NCBI GenBank assembly: GCA_009885185.1
Contig: VFLF01000600.1
Location: 1-7,523 of the forward strand
Direction: 5' to 3'
DNA length: 7,523 nt
Source: Nitrosomonadales bacterium
GTDB taxonomy: Bacteria; Pseudomonadota; Gammaproteobacteria; Burkholderiales; SG8-41
Shown here: piece by piece, positions 1 through 6,029 of the stretch
How positions within the stretch are numbered: position 1 is the first letter of the stretch
Layout of the letters: every line of letters begins with the position of its first letter
Notes under the pieces: generated by a model
Database searches by the model: none
What the model saw: the letters and a program-made list of their open reading frames with translations, nothing else
What the model was told of the DNA's origin: nothing
Translations under genes and position numbers: made by a program

Positions 1-36
1 CGGGATTTCCGGTTCGTAGAGAACGATGTCAAACAT
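1..36 (-). CDS. trmL: TrmL/YibK tRNA (cytidine/uridine-2'-O-)-methyltransferase, N-terminal fragment
   Basis: Read on the minus strand, an ATG at 36-34 opens a frame coding MFDIVLYEPEIP before the window ends. That string is the characteristic first beta strand of the SPOUT-family enzyme TrmL (YibK), whose E. coli form begins MLNIVLYEPEIP. The family methylates the 2'-O of the wobble nucleotide 34 in certain leucine tRNAs, using S-adenosylmethionine (family knowledge). Only 12 codons are visible, so the catalytic knot cannot be checked. The start overlaps the end of comF by 8 nt (comF stops at 29), so the two are probably translationally coupled and co-transcribed. The call rests on one short but very distinctive motif. 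Confidence 0.8.
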   Translation of the reverse strand, partial: MFDIVLYEPEIP

Positions 37-784
37 GACCGGCACGCTTTCGGTAGGCGTCCGGCAGCGTGCGCGCGGCGATGAGTCCGGTGACGCGTAC
101 CGCGCCCGCCTGTTTGAGGTTGCGCGCCAGTTCATTAAGCGTGGCGCCGGTGGTCATCACGTCGTCCACCACGGCGACGTGTTTGCCGGTGAAATCTTCG
201 TCGCACACAAACGCCTTGCGGATGTTTTTCGCGCGCTCCTTCCAGGGCAGCACAGCTTGCGGTGGCGTGTTGCGTACTCTGCGGCAGGCGCGCGGTAGCA
301 GGGGTAAGCCCGTGATGCCGGCGACGTGGCGGGCAATTTCCTGTCCCTGATTGAAGCCGCGTTCGCGCAGCCGCTCATCCGCCAACGGCATCGGCACGAT
401 GACATCGGGGCGTTCATCAAGGCAGCTTGCGATCGCGCCGCCGAACAGCGGTGCGATCGCCAGCATGCCGCGGTACTTGAGCGCCTGCACCAGCGCGTCG
501 GTCGGGAACGCGTAGGTGTAAGGCGCGCATACGTGGTCATAGGCGGGCGGGTGCGTGAGACACGCGCCACAGCGCGTGCCGGCGGTGATCGGCAGCGCGC
601 AGGTGTCGCAGTGTTCCCGGTGGTCGTTTGCAAAGCGTGGCAGATCGGCATCGCACGGCGCGCACAGCAATGCGCCCGCACTGGGCCCGCTGCACAGCAG
701 GCACGATGGCGCGATCAGGCGTTGTACGAATTTCGTACAATAGGCTAAAAATCCGATTCGAGAATTTGACAACAATGGAGTCAT
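29..784 (-). CDS. comF: ComF family protein (phosphoribosyltransferase-like)
   Basis: This is a 251-residue protein with the ComF layout. The N-terminus has paired cysteines resembling zinc ligands (C28/C31, C41/C44, C59/C62, C72/C75). The C-terminal half is a type I phosphoribosyltransferase fold with the PRPP-binding loop VVDDVMTTGAT at about residues 205-215. The conserved stretch RERGFNQGQEIAR lies just before mid-C-terminal. ComF homologues are needed for DNA uptake in naturally competent bacteria, where they act in the cytoplasm with single-stranded DNA handling proteins; many non-competent bacteria also carry one, with unclear role (family knowledge). ATG 784 is the first possible start because an in-frame stop lies shortly upstream; TTG at 775 or 772 would also fit, and no strong ribosome-binding site is visible. 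The 5' end overlaps the bioB promoter and the 19-bp palindrome, and the 3' end overlaps trmL. Confidence 0.9.
   Translation of the reverse strand: MTPLLSNSRIGFLAYCTKFVQRLIAPSCLLCSGPSAGALLCAPCDADLPRFANDHREHCDTCALPITAGTRCGACLTHPPAYDHVCAPYTYAFPTDALVQALKYRGMLAIAPLFGGAIASCLDERPDVIVPMPLADERLRERGFNQGQEIARHVAGITGLPLLPRACRRVRNTPPQAVLPWKERAKNIRKAFVCDEDFTGKHVAVVDDVMTTGATLNELARNLKQAGAVRVTGLIAARTLPDAYRKRAGHV
722..740. repeat. Perfect 19-bp palindrome, candidate operator
   Basis: The sequence TTGTACGAATTTCGTACAA is a perfect inverted repeat with 9-bp arms around one central T. It lies inside comF (third base of codon 15 through codon 21 on the minus strand). Its centre is about 70 bp upstream of the start point predicted for the bioB promoter. 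Length and symmetry are typical of a dimeric repressor or activator site. It does not match the BirA operator (TTGTAAACC and GGTTTACAA separated by a longer spacer) or the BioR site (TTATAGATAA type) as I know them. The regulator is unknown and a biological role is inferred. Confidence 0.5.
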
Positions 785-794
785 TGCGGATGAT
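766..794 (+). promoter_or_regulatory. Sigma70-like promoter for the bioBFHCD operon
   Basis: A perfect -35 hexamer TTGACA (766-771) is followed by a 17-bp spacer and GATGAT (789-794), which matches the -10 consensus at 4 of 6 positions. Transcription would start near position 801, leaving a leader of about 80 nt before bioB. The -35 element lies within the first codons of the divergent comF gene. Positions 785-880, the remaining non-coding stretch, hold no riboswitch I can recognise, only a short GGGA-TTT-TCCC stem at 814-824. This promoter is inferred from the sequence alone. Confidence 0.55.
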
Positions 795-880
795 GCAAGT
801 GATTCAAACTATTGGGATTTTCCCGTCACGCCGTACTGACCACCCTGTATGGACCCTCCTTAACGCACCGAGTGCATGAC

Positions 881-1864
881 ATGGATACCGCACGTTCAAC
901 GCCACAAGCCGCCGCATCCGCAACCCGCTGGAGCGTCGATCAGGTCGCCGCGCTGTTCGACCTGCCGTTTAATGATCTCATTTATCGTGCGCAGACGGTG
1001 CATCGTGAGCATTTCGACGCCAACGCGGTGCAGCGCTCGACGCTGATTTCGATCAAGACCGGCGGTTGCCCGGAAGACTGCGGCTATTGCCCGCAGGCGG
1101 CGCGTTATCACACTGGCGTGGATAACGAAGCGATGCTGTCGGTCGATCAGGTCGTCGCGGCGGCGCAGGCGGCCCGCGACAACGGTGCCACGCGTTTCTG
1201 CATGGGCGCGGCGTGGCGCGGGCCGAAGCAGCGCGATCTCGATAAAGTGGTTGATATGGTGCGCGCGGTGCGTGGGCTGGGCATGGAAACCTGCGCCACG
1301 CTGGGCATGCTGAAAGATGGTCAGGCCGAGCAGCTAAAGACCGCGGGCCTCGATTACTACAACCACAACATCGACACCGCGCCGGAATTCTACGGCGAGA
1401 TCGTTACCACCCGCACGCAGCAGGATCGCATGGACACCCTCACGCGCGTGCGCGAGGCGGGCATGCATGTGTGCAGCGGCGGCATCGTCGGCATGGGCGA
1501 GACGCGCCGCGCGCGCGCCGCGTTGATTGTGCAACTGGCGAATATGAATCCGTATCCCGAATCGGTGCCGATCAATAATCTGGTGCAGGTCGAAGGTACG
1601 CCGCTCAACGGAACCGAACCGCTTGATCTGCTGGAATTCGTGCGCACCGTGGCGTGCGCGCGCATCACCATGCCCCGCGCGATGGTGCGCCTGTCGGCCG
1701 GGCGGCAGGAAATGCCCGAGGGCATTCAAGCCTTGTGCTTTCTCGCCGGCGCGAATTCGATTTTTTATGGCGACAAGCTGCTCACCACAGGCAATCCGGA
1801 CGTTCAGCGCGATCAGGCGCTGTTTGCGAAATTGGGACTGCATGCGATGGAAGCGAAAGTGTGA
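881..1864 (+). CDS. bioB: Biotin synthase BioB
   Basis: This radical-SAM enzyme performs the last step of biotin synthesis, inserting sulfur into dethiobiotin in the cytoplasm. From ATG 881 the protein has 327 residues. The radical-SAM cluster motif is CPEDCGYC (C63, C67, C70). The auxiliary [2Fe-2S] ligands are C107 ([10 protein letters not shown]), C138 (ETCATLGML), C198 ([10 protein letters not shown]) and R270 (MVRLSAGR). All seven are offset by exactly +10 from the E. coli ligands, so there is no net indel across the core. The YYNHNID substrate and SAM region is also present. The C-terminus is about 29 residues shorter than in E. coli, in a variable tail. The start is not certain: the frame is open back to TTG 812 and GTG 872 is in frame, but homology begins after ATG 881, and none of these has a good ribosome-binding site. 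It is the first gene of the bio operon, with bioF 23 nt downstream. Confidence 0.97.
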   Translation: MDTARSTPQAAASATRWSVDQVAALFDLPFNDLIYRAQTVHREHFDANAVQRSTLISIKTGGCPEDCGYCPQAARYHTGVDNEAMLSVDQVVAAAQAARDNGATRFCMGAAWRGPKQRDLDKVVDMVRAVRGLGMETCATLGMLKDGQAEQLKTAGLDYYNHNIDTAPEFYGEIVTTRTQQDRMDTLTRVREAGMHVCSGGIVGMGETRRARAALIVQLANMNPYPESVPINNLVQVEGTPLNGTEPLDLLEFVRTVACARITMPRAMVRLSAGRQEMPEGIQALCFLAGANSIFYGDKLLTTGNPDVQRDQALFAKLGLHAMEAKV

Positions 1865-1870
1865 TCGCAC

Positions 1871-1878
1871 AGGAGGGG
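1871..1878 (+). promoter_or_regulatory. Strong ribosome-binding site fixing the bioF start
   Basis: AGGAGGGG sits 9 nt before ATG 1888, in the 23-nt gap after bioB. It decides for ATG 1888 over the in-frame GTG 1861, which overlaps the bioB stop and would lie upstream of the site. It is the best Shine-Dalgarno sequence in the operon. Confidence 0.8.
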
Positions 1879-1887
1879 CGCGCGGGT

Positions 1888-3039
1888 ATGCCTTTCTCCA
1901 TGTTGCAGGATGCGCTTACCGCGCTGGATGAAAAAGGTCTGCACCGACAGCGGCGTACTTTAGATTCGGCGCAAAACGCGCATGTTGTTGTCGACGGCAA
2001 GAAATGCCTCGCATTTTGCAGCAACGATTATCTTGGCCTTGCCAACCATCCTGCATTGATCGCCGCCGCGCGCGACGGCGCAAGCGCTTACGGCGTCGGG
2101 GCGGGCGCGTCGCATCTGGTGCTGGGGCACTCGCGTGCGCACGAGGATGCGGAACAACAACTGGCGGCGTTCGTTCATCTGCCGCGCGCGTTGCTGTTCT
2201 CCACCGGCTACATGGCGAACCTGGGCATCGTCACCGCACTCATGGGCCGCGAAGACGCGGTGTTCGCCGACCGGCTGAATCACGCCTCGCTCAACGACGC
2301 GTGTTTGCTCGCGCGCGCGCAATTCAAGCGCTATGCGCACAATAATCTGGCGCAACTGGAAAAGCTGCTCGCCGCAACCAACGCGCGCCGCAAATTGATC
2401 GTGGCCGACGCGGTGTTCAGCATGGACGGCGATATCGCGCCCGTGCCCGAGCTGCTGGCGCTGGCCGAGCGTCACGATGCGTGGCTGCTGCTCGATGACG
2501 CGCATGGCTTCGGCGTGTTGGGCGATAACGGACGCGGCGTGCTGGAACATTTTCAGGTTCAACACCCGCGCATTATTTACATGGCGACGCTGGGCAAAGC
2601 CGCGGGCGTGTTCGGCGCGTTTGTCGCGGGCGATGTCACGCTGATCGAAACGCTGATGCAGCGCGCGCGCACTTATATCTACACCACGGCGATGCCGCCG
2701 CTGTTGGCGTGTGCGGTGTCAAAAAGCGTGGAACTCATCGCCACCGGATCGTCTTTACGTCAGCAACTGTCTAAAAATATTATTCAATTAAAACAAATAC
2801 TTACAAATAATTTACCGATAGGCTGGCGGCTGTTGCCGTCGGTCACCGCGATTCAGCCGCTGGTGATCGGCGAAAACCATGTCGCGATGGATGTCGCCGA
2901 AAAACTCGCGGCGCGCGGCGTGCTGGTGCCGGCGATACGTCCGCCCACGGTGCCGCCGGGCACGGCGCGGCTGCGCATTTCGCTGTCGGCGGCGCACACC
3001 GCTGACGACGTGCGCCTGTTGTGCGAGGCGCTGCGCTGA
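1888..3039 (+). CDS. bioF: 8-amino-7-oxononanoate synthase BioF
   Basis: BioF is a PLP-dependent alpha-oxoamine synthase that condenses pimeloyl-ACP (or -CoA) with L-alanine to give 7-keto-8-aminopelargonate (KAPA). The protein has 383 residues, essentially the length of E. coli BioF (384). Visible family motifs are FCSNDYLGL near the N-terminus, GVGAGASHLVLGHSRAHEDAE, the PLP-stacking histidine H132 in LNHASL, the cofactor-binding DDAHGFGVLG (D203, H206) and the Schiff-base lysine K237 in TLGKAAG. The C-terminal IRPPTVPPGTARLRISLSA is also characteristic. The start at ATG 1888 is fixed by a strong Shine-Dalgarno sequence. An unusual 60-bp stretch (2761-2820) is only about 22% GC and encodes Asn-, Lys-, Ile- and Leu-rich sequence in an otherwise GC-rich gene. 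bioH begins 1 nt after the stop. Confidence 0.97.
   Translation: MPFSMLQDALTALDEKGLHRQRRTLDSAQNAHVVVDGKKCLAFCSNDYLGLANHPALIAAARDGASAYGVGAGASHLVLGHSRAHEDAEQQLAAFVHLPRALLFSTGYMANLGIVTALMGREDAVFADRLNHASLNDACLLARAQFKRYAHNNLAQLEKLLAATNARRKLIVADAVFSMDGDIAPVPELLALAERHDAWLLLDDAHGFGVLGDNGRGVLEHFQVQHPRIIYMATLGKAAGVFGAFVAGDVTLIETLMQRARTYIYTTAMPPLLACAVSKSVELIATGSSLRQQLSKNIIQLKQILTNNLPIGWRLLPSVTAIQPLVIGENHVAMDVAEKLAARGVLVPAIRPPTVPPGTARLRISLSAAHTADDVRLLCEALR
2754..2783 (+). promoter_or_regulatory. Possible internal promoter within bioF
   Basis: TTTACG (2754-2759; 4 of 6 matches to -35) and TATTAT (2778-2783; 5 of 6 matches to -10) are 18 bp apart. They lie at the left edge of an AT-rich island in the bioF coding sequence. 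Such a promoter would start about 250 nt before bioH and could feed bioHCD. AT-rich DNA gives -10-like hexamers by chance, so this is only a candidate. Confidence 0.25.
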
Positions 3040-3040
3040 T

Positions 3041-3820
3041 GTGCAAGGGGCTGTGTTGAACATCGCCGGCGCGCATTCCGTGGTGCTGCTGCACGGCTGG
3101 GCCAGCCACCCGCAGGTTTTTCGCGGCTTGGCGCGCGCGCTGGAAAAACATTGCCGCGTGCAGGTGATGGCGCTGCCGGGCTACGACAGTGCGGCGGCGT
3201 GCGCGCCGTACACGCTGGAACGCATCGCGGACACGCTCGCTGCCGCCGCGCCCAAGCAATGCAGCGTTGTCGGCTGGTCGCTCGGCGCACAAGTGGCGCT
3301 GACATGGGCGCAACGCGCGCCGCAACAAGTGCAGCGGCTTGCGCTGATCGCGGGGACGCCCTGCTTTGTGCGGCGCGACGGCTGGCCGCACGCGGTGAAG
3401 CCGATGGTGATGCGCCAATTCACCTCGGCGATCAAGCGCGATTGTCCCGGCGTATTGCGGCGCTTTGTCGGCTTGGAGTCGCTTGGCGACAAACAGATGG
3501 TGCGCGTAGCGCACAAACTGCGTACCGCGCTGTTTACCCATCCGCTGCCAGCGCAGGCGATGCTCGAAGCCGGACTGGCCATTTTGCAATCGGCGGACTT
3601 GCGCGCCGTATTGCCCGCGATCCATCAGCCCACGCTGGTTGTCCACGGCGAGCACGACGCTGTGACGCCCTGCGCGGGGGGCGAAGCTTTGGCGCAGGCG
3701 CTGCCCGATGCGCGTTTCCATGCCATCGCGGGCGCGGGGCATGCGCCGTTTTTGTCTGCTCCCGACGCGGTGGCGAACCTGCTGCAAGAATTTTTCCATG
3801 AACCCGCCGCCGCAATTTGA
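3041..3820 (+). CDS. bioH: Pimeloyl-[ACP] methyl ester carboxylesterase BioH
   Basis: This alpha/beta hydrolase removes the methyl group from pimeloyl-ACP methyl ester, ending the disguised fatty-acid elongation started by BioC. The order of family features is correct: VVLLHGW oxyanion region near the N-terminus, nucleophile elbow GWSLG with S80, acid D206 in HGEHDAVTP and base H234 in GAGHAPFLS. These match E. coli S82, D207 and H235 closely in spacing. From GTG 3041 the protein has 259 residues (E. coli 256). I chose GTG 3041 because it restores the first beta strand before VVLLHGW and sits 1 nt after the bioF stop, with GAGG 12 nt upstream. GTG 3053 and TTG 3056 are alternatives; the latter has AAGGGG 5 nt upstream. 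The 3' end overlaps bioC by 23 nt, pointing to translational coupling. Confidence 0.93.
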   Translation: MQGAVLNIAGAHSVVLLHGWASHPQVFRGLARALEKHCRVQVMALPGYDSAAACAPYTLERIADTLAAAAPKQCSVVGWSLGAQVALTWAQRAPQQVQRLALIAGTPCFVRRDGWPHAVKPMVMRQFTSAIKRDCPGVLRRFVGLESLGDKQMVRVAHKLRTALFTHPLPAQAMLEAGLAILQSADLRAVLPAIHQPTLVVHGEHDAVTPCAGGEALAQALPDARFHAIAGAGHAPFLSAPDAVANLLQEFFHEPAAAI

Positions 3821-4667
3821 TAAAAAGCTGCTGCGCCGCTCGTTCGAGCGCGCGGCGAATACCTATGACGCCGCCGCCGTGTTGCAGCATGAGGTATGCC
3901 AGCGCATGGACGAGCGGCTGGACCTTATCAAACATCAGCCCGCCGTGATTCTCGATGCCGGCAGCGGCACCGGCAAAGCACTGCCCGCGCTGCGCGCGCG
4001 CTACCCGAAGGCGCGCGTCATCGCGTTTGATCTGGCGCTCACCATGCTGCAACGCGGGCGGGTACACACGCCGTGGTGGAAGTCGGTACTCGGGCAATCG
4101 ACAAATGCGCTCTGCGGCGACATCGAACAACTGCCGCTGGCCACCGGCAGCGTTGATTTCGCGTGGTCGAATCTCGCGTTGCAATGGATGAACGATCCCG
4201 ACCGCGCGTTCAGTGAGTTTCACCGCGTGCTGGCGCCGGGCGGACTGCTGATGTTCAGCACTTTCGGGCCGGACACGCTGAAAGAATTGCGCGCGGCGTA
4301 CTCTGGCGTGGATCGGCACACGCATGTGAGCCGTTTTATCGACCTGCACGACATTGGCGACATACTGGTGAAGCGCGGCTTTGCCGATCCGGTGATGGAC
4401 ATGGAGCCGTTCACGCTGACCTACAGCGACGTGCGCGCGCTGATGCACGAATTGAAAGCCATCGGCGCGCACAACGTGACGCAGAGCCGCCCGCCGGGAT
4501 TAACGGGCCGGGCGCGGCTCGCGGCGGTCGAGCAAGCCTACGAACCGCTGCGCCGCGACGGCAAACTGCCCGCCACCTTTGAAGTGGTCTACGGCCACGC
4601 ATGGAAGCCCATGCCGAGATTAACGCCGAGTGGCAAACGGATTATCGACATCAAACCCGCCGCATGA
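3798..4667 (+). CDS. bioC: Malonyl-[ACP] O-methyltransferase BioC
   Basis: BioC transfers a methyl group from S-adenosylmethionine to malonyl-ACP, disguising the free carboxylate so the fatty-acid machinery can build pimeloyl-ACP methyl ester. The protein has 289 residues, longer than E. coli BioC (251); I recall extended forms in betaproteobacteria. The N-terminal FDKKLLRRSFERAANTYD is the usual BioC opening. SAM-binding motif I is ILDAGSGTG (residues 51-59), and the class I methyltransferase core continues through DFAWSNLALQWMNDP and RVLAPGGLLMFSTFG. The C-terminal part contains the HDIGD and GFADPVMDMEPFTLTY segments seen in BioC rather than in general methyltransferases. ATG 3798 lies within the end of bioH and lacks a clear ribosome-binding site, so re-initiation from bioH translation is likely. 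The stop overlaps the bioD ATG as ATGA. Confidence 0.94.
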   Translation: MNPPPQFDKKLLRRSFERAANTYDAAAVLQHEVCQRMDERLDLIKHQPAVILDAGSGTGKALPALRARYPKARVIAFDLALTMLQRGRVHTPWWKSVLGQSTNALCGDIEQLPLATGSVDFAWSNLALQWMNDPDRAFSEFHRVLAPGGLLMFSTFGPDTLKELRAAYSGVDRHTHVSRFIDLHDIGDILVKRGFADPVMDMEPFTLTYSDVRALMHELKAIGAHNVTQSRPPGLTGRARLAAVEQAYEPLRRDGKLPATFEVVYGHAWKPMPRLTPSGKRIIDIKPAA

Positions 4668-5377
4668 CCATGCCTCACGCCTCACGCCTCGCGCCTCACG
4701 GCTTTTTCATCACGGGCACCGACACCGGCGTTGGCAAAACGCTGGTGGCGTGCGCGCTGCTGCACGCGTTTGCGCAGCGCGGATTGCGCGTGACCGGCAT
4801 GAAACCAGTAGCCGCCGGCGCGCAATGGGAGGGCGGTGTTTGGATCAACCACGACGTAGAGCAACTGCTTGCTGCCGGCAATGTGAACGCGCCGCGCGAG
4901 GCCGTCAATCCGTACTGCTTCGCGCCGCCGATAGCGCCGCACATCGCCGCCAGTCTGGAAAATAAGCTCATTGATATCAAACACTTGATTGATAACTACC
5001 GGCGCTTGTCAGCACTTGCTGACATCGTGATTGTCGAGGGTGCGGGCGGATTCTGCGTGCCGCTTAACGAACATGAAACCAGCGCCGATTTTGCGCGCGA
5101 ACTCGCGGTGCCCATTATCCTGGTCGTTGGCATGCGGCTGGGTTGTCTCAACCATGCGTTGCTGACGGCCGAAGTGATACGCGCGCGCGGCCTCACGCTG
5201 GCGGGCTGGGTGGCCAATCATATCGATCCGGCGATGGTGCATGCGGATGCCAATGTGGCCGCGCTGCAAGCACGGCTTGCCGCGCCGCTGATCGCGCGCT
5301 TCGGATTTAGCGCATTGCACGATGCGCGCACGCTTGCTGCGGAAATTGACCTCGGCCCACTCGACGCACCCGCGTAG
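4664..5377 (+). CDS. bioD: Dethiobiotin synthetase BioD
   Basis: BioD is an ATP-dependent cytoplasmic enzyme that closes the ureido ring of 7,8-diaminopelargonate with CO2 to give dethiobiotin, the BioB substrate. From ATG 4664 it has 237 residues (E. coli 225). The P-loop GTDTGVGKT spans residues 18-26, followed by the KPVAAG motif with K47 and the EGAGG loop at 125-129. ATG 4664 overlaps the bioC stop as ATGA, the classic coupled arrangement; ATG 4670, two codons later, is an equally plausible start. The N-terminal extension before the P-loop is encoded by a 7-bp tandem repeat, so those residues are probably not conserved. It is the last gene of the operon, and a small hairpin overlaps its stop codon. 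Confidence 0.96.
   Translation: MTMPHASRLAPHGFFITGTDTGVGKTLVACALLHAFAQRGLRVTGMKPVAAGAQWEGGVWINHDVEQLLAAGNVNAPREAVNPYCFAPPIAPHIAASLENKLIDIKHLIDNYRRLSALADIVIVEGAGGFCVPLNEHETSADFARELAVPIILVVGMRLGCLNHALLTAEVIRARGLTLAGWVANHIDPAMVHADANVAALQARLAAPLIARFGFSALHDARTLAAEIDLGPLDAPA
4673..4700 (+). repeat. Four tandem 7-bp units (CCTCACG) in bioD 5' end
   Basis: Four consecutive heptamers read CCTCACG, CCTCACG, CCTCGCG, CCTCACG, so three are identical and one has a single change. They encode residues 4-12 of BioD, between the start codon and the P-loop. The unit is not a multiple of three, so gain or loss of one copy would shift the bioD frame. Confidence 0.7.
5007..5024. repeat. Perfect inverted repeat inside bioD
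   Basis: TGTCAGCA and TGCTGACA form perfect 8-bp arms around a 2-bp centre (CT). The element lies in coding sequence for BioD residues around 115-121, just before the EGAGG motif, in a locally less GC-rich stretch. It could be a protein-binding site or a coincidence of codons; no function can be assigned. Confidence 0.4.
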
Positions 5378-5381
5378 CGGG
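5369..5381 (+). terminator. Weak hairpin at the bioD stop, possible terminator
   Basis: CCCGC-GTA-GCGGG forms a perfect 5-bp GC-rich stem with a 3-nt loop, overlapping the bioD stop codon (5375-5377). It is followed by AAATTTCTCT rather than a run of T. The position at the operon end fits a terminator, but the short stem and poor T tract make it weak. Confidence 0.3.
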
Positions 5382-5445
5382 AAATTTCTCTCGTGTCAAT
5401 GCACCAACGTGAGGAGTATTCGCGCCGATTCAAGGGCTTACAAGG

Positions 5446-5474
5446 TTGCTTCGATACCCCTCGCTGTGTTAAAT
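5446..5474 (+). promoter_or_regulatory. Possible promoter ahead of the DUF2244-cox genes
   Basis: TTGCTT (5446-5451; 3 of 6) and TTAAAT (5469-5474; 4 of 6) are separated by exactly 17 bp. They lie in the 126-bp gap between bioD and the DUF2244 frame. The location suits a promoter for the respiratory genes, but the hexamer matches are modest. I see nothing else in positions 5382-5503 apart from the ribosome-binding site AGAGGGG at 5488-5494. Confidence 0.35.
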
Positions 5475-5503
5475 TCTCACCGTATTCAGAGGGGCCGGCG
5501 TCT

Positions 5504-5989
5504 TTGTCCAACAACCAATACATCGAGGGCGCTGTTCATTAGGGAGTTGGCGACTTCTCGCTGCTGACGCACCGCATCAACTCGTTGAGCGCGCGTGGCT
5601 TTGGCATCGTGATGGGTTCTCTAGCGGGTTTTTCCTTGTTGGTGGCCGTGGTGTTTTCGGTGTTGGGCGCGTGACTGATTTTGCCGTTCGCCGGACTGGA
5701 GGCGATGGCGCTGTACTGGGCGTACCGCTGGGTCAGGTGTCACGCGCAGGACTCGGAATCGCTGGTGATACGCGGCGATGCGGTGGTGCTGGCGGTGCGG
5801 GAAGCCGCGCAAACGCGGCGATACGAATTTAACCGTGTGTGGGCGCAATTGGTGGTGGAGCGCCGCGCGCCGGATGTGCGTCTGACGTTGCGGTCGCACG
5901 GCGGTGAAGTGGAAGTCGGTCGCTATCTCGACGGCGACGGAAGGCAACGATTGGCGCGGGAGCTGAAGGCACGGCTTCAGGCGCATTGA
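5504..5989 (+). pseudogene. DUF2244 family membrane protein, interrupted by two in-frame stops
   Basis: One frame from TTG 5504 (AGAGGGG 9 nt upstream) to TGA 5987 reads like a DUF2244 protein of about 160 residues. This family of small membrane proteins is often encoded just before coxB; its function is unclear to me. Recognisable parts are GDFSLLTHRINSLSARG, a hydrophobic stretch, LILPFAGLEAMALYWAYRW and a C-terminal EVEVGRYLDGDGRQRLAREL. The frame contains TAG at 5540-5542 and TGA at 5672-5674. The TGA falls between the two membrane segments, where homologues I recall have Trp (GAWLILPFAGLE), so it looks like TGG mutated to TGA. Only the piece after it (up to 102 codons) is open, and it lacks the first membrane segment. 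The gene is either a recent pseudogene or carries sequencing errors. The N-terminal boundary is the least certain part. Confidence 0.7.
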
Positions 5990-6029
5990 GCAAAAGCGGT
6001 AAGACTGGCAGTAACTATCCGGGGGAAGA

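Noticed and set aside
722..771. A BirA- or BioR-type biotin operator
   Set aside because: The palindrome has a 1-bp centre and different arm sequences from both known operators, so I list it as an unknown site only.
750..772. Minus-strand promoter for comF (TTGTCA with a weak -10)
   Set aside because: It would start transcription downstream of every possible comF start codon.
1861..1863. GTG start for bioF overlapping the bioB stop
   Set aside because: It lacks an upstream ribosome-binding site, while AGGAGGGG is ideally spaced for ATG 1888 and gives the usual family length.
2300..4010. Frequent GCGCGC runs as repeats or structural DNA
   Set aside because: They are spread through all GC-rich coding regions and follow codon usage; no ordered array is seen.
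2843..4472. Long minus-strand open frames opposite bioF, bioH and bioC (over 300 codons each)
   Set aside because: They are Arg-, Ala- and His-rich with no recognisable motif and lie opposite well-supported genes; GC-rich codon bias produces such antisense frames.
5322..5567. Small plus-strand frame across the bioD end and the intergenic region
   Set aside because: It overlaps bioD out of frame, has no family resemblance, and its last codons are the shifted frame of the DUF2244 gene.
5672..5674. TGA read as selenocysteine or as tryptophan under an altered genetic code
   Set aside because: bioB, bioF, bioH and bioC all end at TGA and all genes use TGG for Trp. A second stop (TAG 5540) also interrupts the same frame, so decay or sequence error is simpler.
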